From positions 23,179-87,178 of the forward strand of contig JAIPMN010000838.1 in the NCBI GenBank assembly GCA_020650975.1: DNA of 64,000 nucleotides, in the 5' to 3' direction. A model generated the notes under the pieces. The model was not told the origin of the DNA and did not search any database. It saw only the letters and a program-made list of their open reading frames with translations. Shown piece after piece: positions 1 to 12,480 of the stretch. A program made the translations under genes and the position numbers. Position 1 is the first letter of the stretch. Every line of letters starts with the position of its first letter. The stretch is from Apostichopus californicus (taxonomy: Eukaryota > Echinodermata > Holothuroidea > Aspidochirotida > Stichopodidae).

Positions 1-144
1 CCCCCCCCCCCTAAAAACAGAGGGGAAAAAGAAGAAGAAAGTTCTTCTTTCACTGTCACTNNNNNNNNNNCAAACAACCCCTTCCCCCCCCCCCCTAAAA
101 ACAGAGGGGAAAAAGAAGAAGAAAGTTCTTCTTTCACTGTCACT
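1..144. other. Assembly gap with duplicated flanks
   Basis: Ten Ns lie at 61-70. Bases 1-60 (a C-run followed by a purine-rich stretch) recur without a mismatch at 85-144 on the other side of the gap. The copies begin inside a poly-C run of at least 11-12 bases. The simplest reading is an assembly artefact: two contig ends that overlap but were not merged, probably because the poly-C length was ambiguous. A true short tandem duplication is possible but less likely, because the second gap at 53.4 kb shows the same pattern. Confidence 0.85.
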
Positions 145-3100
145 GTTTAATACGGTCAATAAAATTGACGTAATATATACCGTGTACATACAAATTTAAG
201 TACTGCACGTGGACAGTATCTCGAAATAGTGGCTCACACAATTGCAAAAGTCGTCGGTACTAGATCTGTGGTGGATATTCAAAAAATAATGTCAGTGCAG
301 TATGAAATCTCTCTTGTCGCCATTTAATGTTAGTCTGAAATTTCATCCCAGTTGTGAGGCCGCAAAAGCTCCTGTCATTGTTGAAGGGAGAAAAAAAAAG
401 GGTTCGAGAGGAAAAGCTGGAATCACAAAGATGGCTACCGTTTTTAAAATTCCCCAACTTCCCTTTACATCCCCTGACAAGTTTGTTGTTAGTTTCTGTT
501 ATTACCCCCTTAGGGCTCGTTTATTTTCATAAAATAATCTGAGCACGTTCTTGCAAAGTGTTACTTGATCGCAAAACACAGAAGACTAGAACATTATCTC
601 AAAGCGGGGGTACCAAACATCATCATCAACATTATATCACCTACGGTTATCTCATGTATGCATACTTTCAAAAGATTTGTATGTATAATACCACTTAGTC
701 GTTGGCTGAGTGTTAGCATCGCTCTAGGATTGACTGGGAGTTGAATACTCCCAAAGTAGGAAACATGAACGTTGAAATCTGAGGGGCAGCCGAGGGGTTA
801 TCGAGGACAAAATTGTTAACGTCTCTCTTCTTCATCTTCTGCATCCGAAGAGGCCCCCATTCAAAGGAAAAAGGATACATTTTCAAGAGAAATAAGAAAT
901 AGAATTTAATACTCCAAATTTTGTCTCTTGTATATACATTGGCTTGTGGATCGAGAAGGCGAGATGATCGGATGGGGCGAAGATTATGGCAGAAGCATTT
1001 GGAAGAGGAGTCACTCTGGGAACAGGTTTGGTGGTTATTTGATATGTATAAATAATTTAAATACGTTTTACTCAAGGTCAATTGCAAAACCATTTTATGG
1101 GTTGGCCTTCTTTTGTAGGTCAACTTCAATCAACTTTGTTCAACTTCTTTCTAAACAGGCAATTTATTTGTAACTTTACCTCAACCTAATTTGTGATTGA
1201 AATTTTGAAATGTTAAGACCACTACGATTAGGTAATTGTGTTAAGCAATTTAATAGTGTTAAGGAATGCGAAGGCCTCATACTTGAGTGTGAAAAGACTT
1301 CGTTGAATAAATTTCTCGCGCTCGACAGTGAATGCATAATAGTGGAAAAGTGTGATTTTTTTCCCTCCGCAGATTATATGCAAATGTATCAAAGTGAATA
1401 TGATTAAGTATTCATTTTTGGCCTCAAAGACTCTTTACTTAAATTGGATTGGTGTCAAGTGAATACTTGATAAGGGTTAGATGTATGTTAAATAGTTTTT
1501 ACTAGAAATGATTTTCAGTAATGGCTTGTCAATTTGTTTGTCCATATTTTTTCTGTAACAGCTCAAAGAGGGCAGGTTTTGATTTTTTCCCTTGCAATTA
1601 TGTTTTGAAGAATGCTTTAGTTAGAGAGAGAAAGACGGGTAAAGTGAAGTAGTTGTGTACAATGTCGTTGAATGGTATCAATGGCAGGTGATTCTTTCTC
1701 ATGTGTACATATTGATGGAGTTATAACTCTATCCTACCGCACAAACTATAGGGGATAACTCAGCCTATGTGTATTTGCAAATACTTGTTACTAGGCATAG
1801 CATACATGAATATAACCTACTGGTAATTGCAGCATACTTTAAAGATCAAACTTGTGTGCCATATTAGTTAAGTAGGGTGCACAATTAACTTCTTACAAAA
1901 TCTAAAGCAACCTTTCTGTTTCTTCAACTACCTTTCAGTCATCCCATGTCAAGAAGTTTAACATACTCGGTGACAGTTTGAAATTATTCTTTTTCATGAA
2001 TGTAAAATAAATACGTTTTGTAGATAACATCAAGTTTGCTGCTGTCTGCCCATGAACAGATATCAAACACAACTGAGTTTGGTGGATTAATGCTTAGTTT
2101 TCTTGTAGTTTTTCCAGCCGTAGATCTTCAAATGTGTGACTGTATGCGTGAGAGTGCAGTAGTTACTTGTGGCATCAAATATGGAAATAATTGTAAAGGA
2201 GCCAAAGAAGAAAAGCATGCATTTCTTTCAAAAATTCAGAATAACTTGACATTTCAGGAACCTCGATCCACAGTGAATTGATATGTTTATTAGAAAAGAA
2301 TGAAAGAGAAAAGAAAAGAAAAGAAAATAATTTGAACAACAAAGAAGTTATTCCCATTCTAGAATGATTTATTCTTAAATTGATATTTTCTTTGTATGGC
2401 ATTTGCGTTTGAACGACAGGTTTTATTTTATAGAATTTTTTAAAGATAATGTCCTCAAGGGGATTGCCTCTCTCTGCTGATGCAGCAACTAACTCATTTA
2501 GAAAAAACAAAACATATTTGGATCAGTATTTTCTCTAAATCATTCAAGTAATTTGGAATATATTTAGTCTAGTTATCAAACAACATTTTCTTTTCAATGT
2601 ACAGCCCCTCAGACTATACAAATACACGAACCCAAAGTAATTGTGCTACTTTTGCTGCAATTTTAATGACACAACAGATATTTCATACCATCATAAATTC
2701 TGCTGTTTCCAAACAAGCATATTTTAGATATCGGCAGCTTTCAAGAGTCTCAATTTTAGAGGCAGATGAGCATACTGTACAGTAGAATTAGTCTACTTTA
2801 CATGTTTGCTTTTGCCCTCAATGCCCGTACTTTAAGTATAAACGCTACTTTATATCGGCTATAAACCTCTGTTGAGAAGAATTTTTCGGTAGGAACTATA
2901 CTGGCACGTTGTATTTCTGGAGTGAACACCGAGGAAAGTGAAATAACTGATCTACATTAAATTGTTATATGACATGCATTCCTTTACTTTAAACAATGTA
3001 CTGGTTGGGTTTTTTTCTTTGAATACTGAAGGCTCTGTTGCTATAAAAGTCTTTTTTTAATATTTACTTTTTGGAACCAAGATGACAGAAGTTCCGTCGA

Positions 3101-6100
3101 AGTTTAGTCGAAGTTTAGTTGCACGGGTACCCTCATTGCTTTCCAGGAAATATAACAATGATGTTTCTAACAAGAGGTACTTAGCCTTTGTTCTGCATCT
3201 ATTCTGAATGCTAACCAGAAAACTTGAAGAGGACAGCAACTGTCTACATGGTGTTTACATGTCATAATTTTGTAGTGCATTCACATATCTGGACATATTT
3301 TGAATGTTCGGCAACTGGAACAGTTTAAATGGATTTTCTGGGTGGCTAAAGTTGATTGCTGAACATAATTGCTGATAATTTTCTGAATCTAACTAACTGT
3401 GAAAACCACATCCCCATAGCATATTGTATTGCAAAGATATGAAGTTTTCAAATTTAGTGATGTTTTGCAAATTGCATCAGGCAACAGCAGAATGGATGAT
3501 GTCATCAGGGCACTTAGATTAAAATGTCTTTGTTTTTCTTTATCATTTGTCAATCAATTATTCACCAACAAATAGAATATTTCCACAAAAAGGATACATT
3601 TTGATGAAATTCTAAGTACAGAGAACTTTGACAGCAGATGCAAGCATTCCAAAATGTATTAGGTTTCAAAGATAAATCAACAAGAAGATTATAATAGCCT
3701 AAGTAAAGCTTCCAAAGCCCATTTTCCCAGATGACATCACCCCCCCCCCCCTACAGTAATCCAACTTCCTGGGGTAGGTAGGAGTTCAAGGTTTAGCCAG
3801 TCAAAATAGGTTAGATTCAATCAACTATATCTCGAGTTAGGGGCATGATATCGAGACAGGTTTTTCAACTAGCAGTGTTGAATATTTTTCTCTTCAATAT
3901 AAGTTTCAGATTGTTTGTCACCAGAATATCACTTTAAGTCCTGTTCATAAGAAATTAATATGTGGGTCTACCATCTGCAACGGAGTTTTCATATTGAAAG
4001 TAAAATTGTACAAATGTCTCTGAAGATACATGTCCAGAAGGTCATCTTATTGAAATATTTGCACTTTCCATCAGTAGGATGTAAAAATAGGATGTTAAAG
4101 CAAGCAGTAACAATTTTCCAAAAGGTTTCTGTTGTTTTTGAAAATTTAACTCATCACTCATTCATAGCATAGTTGGGTCTATTGCTTGATACATCAATTA
4201 ATTAGTATGTAAAGTTATTCAAAAGGACCCCTTGGCTTAAGAGAGATTACAGAGGGATTTCACACTACCAATTTGATTTCAGATCTCTGTGTTCAACTAT
4301 GGTCTTTCTGACTTTTATTCAGATCAATTGTATGTATGTGTGTGTGTGTACACTAATCTATTGAACTCTCCTGAGGGTGGTTCTGTGCTGGTGTTTGACC
4401 TGGGCATAGCATTAACAGGCCCATAGATGCCACATTATTAAGGAAGCCTTGGTGTATGAGGGAATTTGGGGTGATTCCATTGCAAATTTAGATATAAATA
4501 TGTTCTAATGTTTTTGTATCAAGTGGGCTAATGTGTGTTTGTCTACAATCTTTGTAGAGAGGTGTGATGATAAGAACCAGAAGTAAGGAAATATCGGTGA
4601 TATCTGTATAAAGATCATAGTTTTCCAGTTATAACTGATTATCAGGAGAATTTGTCATGTTTGGGGGATCCATGGTAACAATTTTATTATTGTGTTATTG
4701 GTTCAGATGAAGAGGTAATGGGGAAGAAAAATCTTTAACAGACACATCGCTGAAATTTGGTCGATGCGTCCGAGGTAGAACTCACGCCCCGGACATTTGG
4801 AACCGCCGGTAAATTAGGCCATCTGTAAGTGAGGTCACATGCACTCTATTTGAGAGGCTTACCCTCATGTTCCTCCTCCGATGTACAAGTTGGTCTCCTG
4901 AGGGATAAATCTATGCTGAATTGCGATTGGCTGGTGCTTCTTCTTCCAAAGTAATCAAATTGGATGGAGACTTCTCTCGTAACTTAATCTTGAAGAGGAT
5001 GCAAATAAACTTCCATAACAGGTATCGATTGATCATCTGAGAAACGCTGTTAGGTTCAAATTACTGGAGTCACAACCACAGTAAAAATATCCCAGAATAA
5101 ACGACTGGCATAAGAGGGAAGAACTTGTGAAATAATATTGTGTTTACAAGAGTGAGTGTGTATGCCTTCCCCCCCTGATTTTCAGTGGTTCAAAGTTTTT
5201 GTAATGTGGCTCCTTTGTATAGAGTTCACTGTACCATATCGCCTACTGGGCATTCGAGAAGATTAAATTACATAAGATATTACCATTATGCAGAAAGAGT
5301 GGTCACCGAGACCACATTCCCACCAGTTTAGCAAGAAAAAAAAATCAAGTAGCTAATCATCATATCTAGTTTTGAACCAGGTCGCAGAATTCATCTTCCC
5401 TCAACAAAGAAGGGGGGGGGGGAAATAAAAATAAAAAAAAAATTGTAAAAAGTTTGCATGACAAAAATTTTAAAAGTGGTGTATCTGCTCATGTCATGTA
5501 TGAAAAAAACATGGAACGGTTGAAATCAGTAAAAAATGAACTGCAAAAACAAGTGGCATTGAGTAATAATGGATTTGTTTCTGACTTTGTGTTCACTCGC
5601 TTTATCAGAATGAGTGTAATTTTTGTTACTAAAGGATCCCCCCCCCACTCCTATCTGCAGTCTTCTACTTCTTTTACCCTCTTATTTAGAGGCTTTTAAC
5701 TAAACGAACAAGCAAACATGTTATGAGTTTCATTGGATTTTAGCTACATTACATCTATAATTTACCACTTACATGATGTTGATGTCACCTTTGACAAGGT
5801 CCTACAAATGAGGAGGGGGGAGGGGGCACTTTAGTATAGATTATTGGAATAGGAGTGACTGTTAATTGGTGGTGTGCGCTATATTTGGGATTGGTTCTAC
5901 CCTGGACTGACTGAAATGTGATGCATTTGACCTGGGAATCACCTGCTGGGTCAGAGTTAGCCATAGCCACAGACCTTCTATGGGGATATCCCAGATTAGT
6001 ATTTGTCAGTGTTGCTATAAATAGACATTTGTACAAGAGAGACAGTTCAAGATACAATTTGTTAAAAATTCAAACCAATTCTATGCTCTCAATATGACTG

Positions 6101-6239
6101 GATGTTAAGTGTGGTTTATATATTCATGGAGAACAATGTTTTGGTTTATATTAGTAGGTGGGAAGTCTTAACGCGACATCTTAAAATTCATGAACTTTTG
6201 TCATCTTAACACTTGATCTACATGGCATTACATTTATGA
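145..6239. other. Unique AT-rich DNA, no gene recognised
   Basis: I see no recognisable gene, RNA or transposon here. The longest frame (713-1129, minus, 138 codons) has no familiar motif and no flanking splice signals that I would trust. A CpG-containing, GC-richer patch at about 928-1020 reads through in more than one frame and may be regulatory or a decayed exon. A short poly-C run lies near 3740-3751 and a poly-G run near 5412-5422. A TG microsatellite lies near 4333-4348 and an AAAAG-type purine stretch near 2300-2328. Confidence 0.5.
4741..5050. promoter_or_regulatory. GC- and CpG-richer island, possible enhancer
   Basis: This stretch stands out from its AT-rich surroundings by more CpGs (near 4765-4815) and an absence of simple repeats. 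It contains a GCGATTGGCTGG block (an inverted CCAAT motif) at about 4922-4933. No open frame or splice pair explains it. A cis-regulatory element under constraint is an inference from composition only; cross-species alignment is the deciding evidence and was not available. Confidence 0.2.
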
Positions 6240-6257
6240 AAGATTCCTTAAGGTTGT

Positions 6258-6303
6258 GGGGAGGGAAGGGAAGGGGAGCGGAAGTGAGGGAGGGGGTGGG
6301 GGG
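6258..6303 (+). repeat. G-rich tract with quadruplex potential
   Basis: The + strand carries at least five runs of three or more Gs separated by one to seven bases, interrupted only by A, C and T singlets. This satisfies the usual G3+ N1-7 quadruplex rule. It is simple-sequence DNA with no coding content. Confidence 0.6.
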
Positions 6304-7080
6304 AGAAGAAGTGTGATGTGCAATAAGGACCTCATAACCAACCTTTTCTGTGGTTCTCAAAATGTGTCATTTATTTAGATATCTATTATTCTTGCATTCT
6401 TTCTTGCATTGACTGATTTTTATCTTTTATCAAGTTTTAGCCAGCTATTATTTGCAGTACTTGATTAATAATGTCGGTGAATTTATGAATAGCCTACTCC
6501 CTGGTTTAATTTATAGTTTTCATAGTTGTTCACTCAATATCTCTCTCAGTCTGAGTTACCTGAAGGTTTTCTTTTGTTTTTAACCTTTCACTGGTTTGCC
6601 AATCGGCCTTGCCATGGTAAACATACGGTTGTTTCGGTCTTATTTGTGTTTTATTCATTAAGATTGTCTAGTATGACTTCAATCAGTGTATCGACCTTCT
6701 TTGTCAAATGCTAGTAAAATTCACAAGCTTCGTTTTATGTCCTTCAATTAATAAAAGCACAGTATTATATGATGAGCTGATTCATAAATTTAATGACTTT
6801 AATATTGTTGTCTGTATCTAATTAATATACAGAGCCTAGACACAATTTTTGTACCCAAATCTGTATTCACCAGTTGTCCCATTCAATGCATTCAGGCTTT
6901 GAATGTTGTGCTCTGCATGCTAGCACAACAAAAGGATGCTGTTTGTACACTGTACACAGTGAACGCTATATAGTAGCCTAATTAACTGCGTGTGTGTGCT
7001 TAAGATTGACCTAAATTATTAGCTAGATATATGTCGCACATGTACAGCCAATAATTCCACATACATTATGTCCGTTTGTT

Positions 7081-7260
7081 TGCACGGTGGTGCGCAATCT
7101 GCATAGCCCCTTATGGATTGCCCGCAGGCGTCCAAATTCAGGTGGCTGAATCATTCGCAGCCTTTGCAAAAACAGATCGTACCTGTTATGTTTTGGGAGA
7201 GTTTTGAAGGCAAATTGTTTTGACAGCGGTCTGGTAGACTTAATTGTACGTAGGCATTGC
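7081..7260. promoter_or_regulatory. Unique CpG-containing island, possible enhancer
   Basis: A repeat-free stretch with balanced composition between AT-rich flanks. It begins with an imperfect inverted repeat (TTGCAC then GTGCGCAA) and holds short homeodomain-type and TGACAG-type motifs. No frame or splice signal suggests coding. The regulatory call is inference. Confidence 0.18.
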
Positions 7261-7313
7261 TCACTATTAGTTCAATGGATTAGAGGCCAAGAAGGAATGA
7301 AGGAGATTATTTA

Positions 7314-7376
7314 TAAAAAAAAAGAAAGAAGAAAATGAAGAAAAAAGAGAGAGAGAGAGAGAGAGAAAAAAAGAGG
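7314..7376 (+). repeat. Homopurine tract with GA microsatellite
   Basis: An A- and G-only tract, with about ten GA dinucleotides at roughly 7346-7366 between A-rich arms. Simple sequence only. Confidence 0.85.
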
Positions 7377-8002
7377 TTTTAGTCTAATTCTATATTTGAT
7401 ATGCTTTTGCTTGAAAAAGGATCAGATTACAGAATGGTGGGCAGCTCAGTGGCTGTCACACTGGTAGCATTGGAAATTGCTTTGTTTGTATCTCTATACC
7501 TCATATTTGTTATTTTATGTGGAAAGAGGTGAGTTATCTATATAATTTGTATTGATGAGCGTAATAAAAGTTAATTCTGGGGATACGTTCATGTAATATC
7601 ATATATGATTCAACCACTTTTCTCATAGGATTTTCCCAGTTTGGTCATGAAATTTTTTTTTTTTTGGTTAGAGTCATTGTCTGTGGTTAGAGATGGAGAC
7701 AAATGGATTCAAAGAAGAGAATCAAAGAAGAGAAAAATTTTTTACCCTAATAATAACCCTGTAAATTTGTGCATGTTGAAATGAGGAGTGGTGTTAAAGA
7801 AGGAGGTTCATGTTAGAAGCATTTGCTGGCACTAGAAAGAAGAACCAGGTCAGTGGTTATGATCAAGCTCTAAACAAACATTAAATGAATCTGACCTTAT
7901 CTATACTTCCATGAACTTTCATGAACTTCCACCTTTTGAGGGGCTTTTCATTTGAAGACAACTTTCCCATATAAGGGGAAGATATGAAGGTGTATAGTAA
8001 AT

Positions 8003-8240
8003 GTCCCCCCTCCCCCCTGTCCCATTCTCCTCTTCCCTCCTTTTGGAATAATTGGTCCATTATTATATAGCAAAATGCTATTCAAAATGGTCAAGTTGTT
8101 ATAAGTGCAAATATGTACATAGCAGGTTTTGTAAATTATGCAAATCACAGTATTTTATAAATTTGTTTTATAAATAAAGAGACAAACTTCAGGGCCATCA
8201 AAACTGCTGCACAAAATTTGAAACACGAAATCATTCCCTT
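8003..8240 (+). repeat. Interspersed repeat, copy 1
   Basis: This segment shares blocks with copies near 16.4, 26.2, 53.95 and 59.3 kb. The diagnostic block (TCAAAACTGCTG followed by CACAAAATTTGAA, 8198-8222) matches the 16.5-kb copy at all but one position. A second shared block is AAGTGCAAATATGTA near 8103-8117. A C/T-rich tract (8003-8042) abuts the 5' side. I see no terminal inverted repeat or poly-A tail, so the class of element is unknown. Confidence 0.55.
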
Positions 8241-8249
8241 GACTTGGTA

Positions 8250-8268
8250 TTTTTTTTTTTTTTTTTTT
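8250..8268 (+). repeat. Poly-T run
   Basis: An uninterrupted run of 19 Ts just downstream of the interspersed repeat copy. On the minus strand this would be a poly-A tract, but there is no associated retroelement body that I can identify. Confidence 0.8.
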
Positions 8269-10916
8269 CAAGATGCTTGTGATAGAAATATCTGAACATT
8301 TCAAATCCATTCACTTGCCTTAATTTGGCGTATTATTTAGTGGATGGTCTAAAAACTTGTGAAGTTGCTTTAATCAGAATATGTAATATTGCTGAGCATA
8401 AACTTGCAGTGATTAGTCTGTGAAGAGAACTATATTCGTACCTGTCACTGTTCGAGAGAAATTTGTATTCTGTTTCATTTATGGTCCGTCGTTGTTTATC
8501 ATTTTAATATTGTGATATCTATCTTATTGCAGGCATTGGGCTATTTTTATTTCAGGACATTTATTTCTATTATCACTAATGCCTGTGATAAAGTTTGCAA
8601 GGCTCATTAAGTTTCTATGTAGACTGCATTGACAAATTTTTAATAATTAATGGAATTTTTATTAAGATGTACCTTTTCCATTCATTGTAAATATCCATCA
8701 GTTTGGTAATGAGGAAATTTTGTTTTGTCATCGATGAAACATCTTAATATAATAGTAGACATGTTTTCATATTCATAATTAAGAGTGTCTTAATTTTAAC
8801 AAAGCCAAACAGATGACTTGATAGGGTAAGGATGACTGTTTAGAAGTTTGTAACGACACGATAGAATACAACTGTCAGTGTGCATGTATCTCTGTGTGCA
8901 TGTGCGTGTGCGTGTGGGTGTGCGTGTCTTTTTACACAGGACCACATCCTATACCATTGCTGGGAATTTGTACAAAGGGAACAAGGTAAAGCCACATTGT
9001 GCTTACCAGCATTTGTACTTACCAAACAACTTAAAGGTAGTCATTTTAGGCCCCAAATTATAGCACGCTATAATTGCTAGAAGTTTTCAAAAAGTACTTT
9101 CCTGGAGGTCTTTACTCTCCAAATTGTCCTCAGACATTTTTATGGAACACACAAAACGACTGAATGTCCCAGTGAGGAATATTTCCTCGAAGGTTGTAAT
9201 AAAAACAGTTCAAGAATTTTGATCAAAGGTGACCATATTTGAATGTCTAGCATATTTGGGGCCACTATAGCATGCCTTTAAACTGCATTGTAAAAGAGTA
9301 AAAAATCATAAAAGAAGGTATATCGTAATCCTTCTGTCACAAGGACAAAATTCTGAAAATTATTATCTTAGGAGAATTGCGTTATCTTTTTGAAAGAAAC
9401 AAAAAATTACCATTTGCACATTTTGACATATCTCACTCATCAAAAGGAACATTCAATATTGAAAATGTCTCTGATGTCCATTTCAGGTTTCCATTTAACA
9501 GTGTAATTACCAAACATAGATTCTATACTTACAGTGGACACACAGCATTCTAATTTCTTTACCTAAATCATCATTACACTACTTCAGAATCCACTTCATC
9601 CCACTCGACTGGTTATAAAGCTCCATAAATGACTGTCTAATGCTACTTTCCGATTTTTCTCGTTACAAAGGCATATTTTTAACGCTAATTGCAAGTTTAA
9701 TATTGGTAGAATCCGGTTCTTTTTGTTGTCACTTGGCTGTTGTCTGTCATGATAATAATGAATCAGAAGTTTCCAAAGCAATATTCCCCTTACAAGTCAG
9801 TTTAATTGCTGATCTCGCCATTTTAATGTCTTAATACTTTGACAATTTTTTCATAATTTTTTAATACAGGGGTTTATAAGAAAGTGAAACTTGCTGAGAA
9901 TCCAAGTTTAATATGTGTCATACATGCATGAATAGAGCAACATATACTTGCATGAAGATACAGATGTGTCGCAAGTTAGTTAAAACTTCTTCTTCACTTC
10001 TATATGTTGGATATATATTTATATGTGTAGTACATACCTATATACATTTATGTGGGACATATATATCTGGAAAATATATTTACGGGACATATATATACAT
10101 CTGAAACACATGTGGTACATATTTGTTTGGTTTTGATTAAACTATTAATATTTTGAGAATTAGGAGAAGTGAAATTTATGCAAAAATCACACTAAGCTCT
10201 TAGTAGGTTTATATTGCACAGTGCGGTCACAGATTTAGAGTATTATCACAGATAAAATCACAAACTTTCATTGCCAAATATTTACAACACTCAGCTAGTA
10301 GTGTTTACCTGTTAGATGTTCATTGGTGGATTTCGTCTTTAATCGTCATCATTGTAGAACATCAGAGAACACAACCCTATTTATTATCTGGTCAGTGTAT
10401 ACTTTATTGATTTTTGTGAACTCCACCTGAGACAAGTTGAAATTTCTTTTGATGTGTCCAATTGTGATAGATGATTTACCATGAAGATGGCTGTAAATGA
10501 AAATTTCAAATCGGAAACATTTTATACTTGCACTCGCTTCTTTTATATGAAGGCTTTTATAGTTTGTCCAAAGACCCTGTAAAGTCATAGATGTTACTGC
10601 ACATCGAGAAAGCTAGCTAGGTCTATGAGAAGCATTGTTGCATTAGTTTGTAAGGCCCAGTGATGCATCTATACTTCTAGGCAATTAACTTGTATCCAAT
10701 ACAGGAGTTCTTTTATGGGTGTGAAAACTGTTCAAAATCAACAGCCTTGGAATTATAATATATGTATGTGCTACAACAGTGTATGTCTCATAACATAAGG
10801 CCTGGCAAAACCTTGACAGTTATATTCCATATGGAGATATCAGGAAATATGATAAGAACTTGTTCATCAGTCTGGTGCAATATGTATTCTTAGGATCACT
10901 CCCTGCACTCTGTATT
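8269..10916. other. No gene recognised
   Basis: AT-rich unique DNA with a short TG/CG-alternating microsatellite at about 8876-8928 and a degenerate TA-rich repetitive patch at about 10010-10110 in which GGGACATATATAT recurs. The frames present are 60-80 codons, carry no known motif and have the composition expected of chance frames. Confidence 0.5.
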
Positions 10917-11229
10917 CCCCCCATGTCAGTATCAGCCCCCATGCTTAGTATCAGACCCCCATGCTCAGTATCAGACTCCCATGCTCAGAATCAGACCCCC
11001 ATGCTTCGTTTTCAGATGCCATGCTCCGTATCAGACCCTTGCTCCATACCAGACAGCATGCTCAGTATCAGACCGCATGCTCAGTATCAGACCCCCATGC
11101 TTGGTATCAGACCCCATGCTTCGTGTGAGACCCCATACTCCATATCAGACCCCATGCTCAGTATCAGACCCCCATGCTTAAGATCCCCATGCTCTGTATC
11201 AGACCCCCATGCATGCTCCATATCAGACC
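10917..11229 (+). repeat. 20/21-bp minisatellite, about 15 copies
   Basis: Degenerate tandem units of the form CCATGCTCAGTATCAGACCC, alternating between 20 and 21 bp with occasional shorter interruptions. Because 21 bp is seven codons, the array creates a 128-codon plus frame (10860-11246) with PMLSIRP-like repeats. The reading frame drifts wherever a unit is 20 bp, so the peptide repeat shifts register. I treat the frame as a by-product of the array, not a gene. Confidence 0.9.
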
Positions 11230-12180
11230 ATTTTATAGGAACTTGAGATTCTTTACAAGAAGAAGCCACGCAAAGTTAACGGCTATTGTGTCAAATTATG
11301 CGCCTAGCTAAAAAACTGGAGTTTAAGGTCTCTGCTGATCACTGGATCAACTGGAACTTGCATTTACATTACTTATTTAACAAAGAGTCCAGGGGTTCAA
11401 CACTGCGCTCATGAAGTAATGTAAACAGGGCCTCAGTGATATTATCAAGGTCACCAAGAAGACCTTTATGTTATCCATTATTAATTGTAACCATTTGTTG
11501 TCAAAATAAAGTAAAAAGTAATCAATAATAATATGCTGTACCACATCTATGACACAGTGGCATGGAAGCTATGGTATGTTGACATCATTCAACAATATGG
11601 AACCCAGGGTGACCTCGACTTTCAAATAGTAAAACAGGTCTTTCAACTTGATGTATTTAGTAAATTTGTTATATGTTTATAAAGCAATGGCAAAGTGTGG
11701 CATTATGCATTCAAGGTGGATTGTTTTATCTACTTACAATTAAAGCCTTATAGTCTAGTAGGTCTGCATCCAACCATGCAAAGCTGAATATGAAAATCCA
11801 GTTTACTGAATTCTGTGGTGTATCTTTTTTCGCTACCAATCTCATTAGCTGTGTGTGTTTGATTAATACCAACTTTACCCATCTACGTCATGGTAGCCTG
11901 AATTGGGTGTAACAGAAACTTAGGCTGCAGTCGATCAAAAAAGAAACACCCCCCTCTTGTCACAGATTTGGACGTTAATTAGTGATTACTGGATCCATTC
12001 TATTCTAAACATTCTCGTCGCCCTGTACATATTTTGATGCAAAAGAACATGTCGGAAATCCTCAAATGTTTTAAGTTTGTGTTCCTTTCTGAAGGTGAGA
12101 GAAATCTCTGCCATGTTAAATATGTTTGTATGATGCCTGCTTTGAATAAGATATTAAACTCAAAATTTACATTTTAGTTG
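11230..12180. other. No gene recognised
   Basis: Unique AT-rich DNA without long frames, arrays or recognisable RNA genes. Confidence 0.45.
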
Positions 12181-12184
12181 GATT

Positions 12185-12480
12185 GTAGATCCTCTTGGTG
12201 AGCTTTGAAACCTACTGAAATTGGTGGATATCAAAGGTCATTTGAAGTCAGTATAGGTCAATGTGAAAACCTTAAAGTCATCATAACATCAAAATTAAAG
12301 CTCAGATGAACTTCACTATGTATAGATCCACCTTGGTGAGTATAAAGAACCCAACTGATTATGTAGAGGTCAAATGTCATCGGAGGTCAATACAGAGATC
12401 AAAGTCTGAATAACCTTGTAAATGTGATAACTCAAAAAGCACAGCTTAAATGAACTTGAGCTGAACTATATAGCATAGAT
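12185..12480 (+). repeat. Two diverged AGGTCA-type repeat units
   Basis: Two head-to-tail units of about 139 bp. The landmark TCAAAGGTCA at 12231-12240 corresponds to TCAAATGTCA at 12370-12379. Both units continue with GGTCAAT and a tract ending in CAGNTNAAATGAACTT. They resemble the clearer 144-bp units at 38.75-39.19 kb and are probably an older branch of the same family. No open frame spans them. Confidence 0.65.

Noticed and set aside
5785-6057. 90-codon minus frame with several plausible splice signals
   Set aside because: No CpG codons, no motif, and a Pro run from a G-rich tract; composition matches surrounding non-coding DNA.
7437-7475. GGCAGCTCAGTGGCTG string resembling the A box of a tRNA or tRNA-derived SINE
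   Set aside because: No B box (GGTTCGA-type), no foldable cloverleaf and no poly-A or repeat tail follows.
10860-11246. 128-codon plus frame with SIRP/SISDP-like repeats
   Set aside because: It is the translation of a 20/21-bp minisatellite with drifting frame.
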